64,000 nt of DNA from Lineus longissimus (taxonomy: Eukaryota > Nemertea > Pilidiophora > Heteronemertea > Lineidae). The notes under the pieces were generated by a model that ran no database searches, was not told the origin of the DNA, and worked only from the letters and a program-made list of their open reading frames with translations. This document shows, piece after piece, positions 62,405 through 64,000 of the stretch (position 1 is its first letter; the number at the start of each line of letters is the position of its first letter). The DNA lies in the NCBI RefSeq assembly GCF_910592395.1, contig NC_088318.1:14942349-15006348 (forward strand), read 5' to 3'. The position numbers and the translations under genes were made by a program.

Positions 62405-62627
62405 TGTGACTCGCTCAACCAAAACTAGGCGCTTGTCACATCTGAACTTGACAGGTTGATACGGACTTGTTGTTCATTTCCCTTTTGTAGACCTTTTGTG
62501 AAATCTATTACAAACTGATTTGGTCACATTTCACAAAAGGTCAACAATAGGGAAATGAACAACAAGTCCGTATCAACCTGTCAAGTTCAGATGCGACAAG
62601 CACCTAGTTTTGGTAGAGCGGGTCACA
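62405..62627. mobile_element. 223-bp near-palindromic MITE-like element in a WDR7 intron
   Basis: Two 100-bp arms (62405-62504 and 62528-62627) are reverse complements with only a few mismatches, separated by a 23-bp loop. The ends are TGTGAC(T/C)CGCTC, and the arms share TCTGAACTTGACAGGTTGAT. AATGTG appears at both margins but a clean target duplication cannot be fixed. It is a foldback or MITE-type element with no coding capacity. Confidence 0.75.
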
Positions 62628-64000
62628 AATGTGCACCCTTTGAAATAATAAAGGAAGTGACCATTTGACTCTTCTTTCGGTCTGTATAGCACTAGCAGGT
62701 CTTCCTGTCTGTATAGCAGGGTAAGCTTGTGATACCTTTGTTCACGATGGCTTCTTTGTTTGGGGTGAATCAATTCTGCAATGATAGTTATGTACACTTT
62801 CGGACAGAGTCCAAAGCTCTTTTGTAGGGATATTCCAGTGTTGGGTGTGTCAGTATCTGTATACCACATATACCTATCCAAAAAAGCCTGAACAAAGGTC
62901 TTGACGAGTCCACTTCAAATATCCGGTCGGTCCCACTGTGTCTGTAGGGCCAGTGTGATAATCCAGAGGCCAGAACACATGGAAAAAGTATGCTGAGGAA
63001 GTTTGCTGGAAACAGAACTTTGGCAACAGTGGGTCCCTGTAATTGAAAGCATGTGAATGATGAACAGCATGCTGGTACACTAATTTGTGTGCATGATATT
63101 GCCAAATTTTTGCACTGCTTTATATTTGAGATTCATAAAACTGAAACATCTGTGAAAATTTAGCGGTTCGTAGCTTGCCAACAATGAATATTGTGTCGTT
63201 TGTAAATACTCATAAAACAGAATGCTAATATCAATAATGATAAGACTACCGAGAAAGACCCTGTATGATAAAGAAAGGGCCAAAGGATAACTGCAGAAGT
63301 ATTGGAATCTGCATGAACATTGGTACTTGCAAAATGGTACAATGGTAGAGTGAAAACAAGCAGTTCACACCAAAGCAATACTGATATGAAAACAATGATA
63401 TGACAACCATTACCCGGAAATATAAAATCTACGGTAAGCCAAAAGTGACATTGTTAAAATCTCCCATTCAAGTAGAGTGTAGCATAGGTTATATTTTCTC
63501 TCTTTTACAATATCATCCATAACACATAATTTTTCTCTCGACCTAAAAAATCACATTGTAATATTTCTTGCTAAAAATTCTGTTTTTGATGACTTAAGGT
63601 TATGACTTCCTCTCATCTGTGTATGTGGCAAGGAGAAATCTGTCTGGTTAGATTGCTATCCTAACTACCAGTATACGAATTACCCCAGTATACATGCTCC
63701 AACCCCAAGTTTGTTTTTTCATGTGTCATGTTGATACCAGGATTTGATTATTGTCAAACAAGCACTTGTGTGATTGGCGATTAAAATTTTGAAAGTGTTG
63801 CCAATCAGAGCAGTTCAAACTGCTGTTCGTTTTGCTCTACAGGAGTATAGCAAAACAAAATGGGGTTCAAATGTACCTATGCGCAGTTCATGGACCTGTA
63901 TACAATCAATATACTGGATTGATGTCATCAAATTTGCTGTCTGCAGCAATATTTTTAGATAAACAAATGATCGGTAAAGAGTGCGAGGCATAATCCATTT

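Overview
The window is nuclear DNA of an invertebrate animal. Genes are split into exons of roughly 40-660 bp with GT..AG borders, introns range from about 150 bp to several kb, and the composition is AT-rich with many copies of the palindromic word TACATGTA. The encoded proteins match vertebrate proteins exon by exon. A deuterostome or lophotrochozoan is most likely; I cannot name the species.

Layout, left to right: EDC4 (mRNA decapping scaffold, minus strand, 3' part lost off the left edge); a 434-bp head-to-head promoter with a CRE and a C/EBP-like site; SPIDR (recombination-repair scaffold, plus strand, complete); back-to-back poly(A) signals; an intronless activator-type C/EBP bZIP gene (minus); an intergenic stretch with a 103-bp tandem array; PHAF1 (C16orf70, minus, complete in 13 coding exons); a 156-bp head-to-head promoter; MRPL38 (mitochondrial ribosomal protein mL38, plus, complete in 8 coding exons); an intronless C/EBP-gamma gene (minus); and WDR7 (rabconnectin-3 beta, plus), whose first 18 recognisable coding exons fill the rest of the window and which runs off the right edge.

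The genes are ordinary housekeeping and regulatory genes, not an operon. The most informative observation is the neighbourhood. SPIDR facing an activator C/EBP gene tail-to-tail is also how SPIDR and CEBPD lie in human, and a CEBPG gene sits about 17 kb away, as CEBPG sits near CEBPA in human. EDC4 and PHAF1, both on human 16q22, are also here together. This looks like a piece of an ancestral linkage block.

Mobile DNA is present as short non-autonomous elements. A 449-bp Mutator-like element (9-bp target duplication, 66-bp terminal repeats) between CEBPG and WDR7 carries what looks like a captured first exon. A 487-bp palindromic element with an 8-bp target duplication lies in a WDR7 intron. 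A 223-bp near-palindrome lies in the last visible WDR7 intron. tRNA-derived SINE-like pieces lie in SPIDR introns. No CRISPR array, rRNA gene, intact tRNA gene or virus was recognised.
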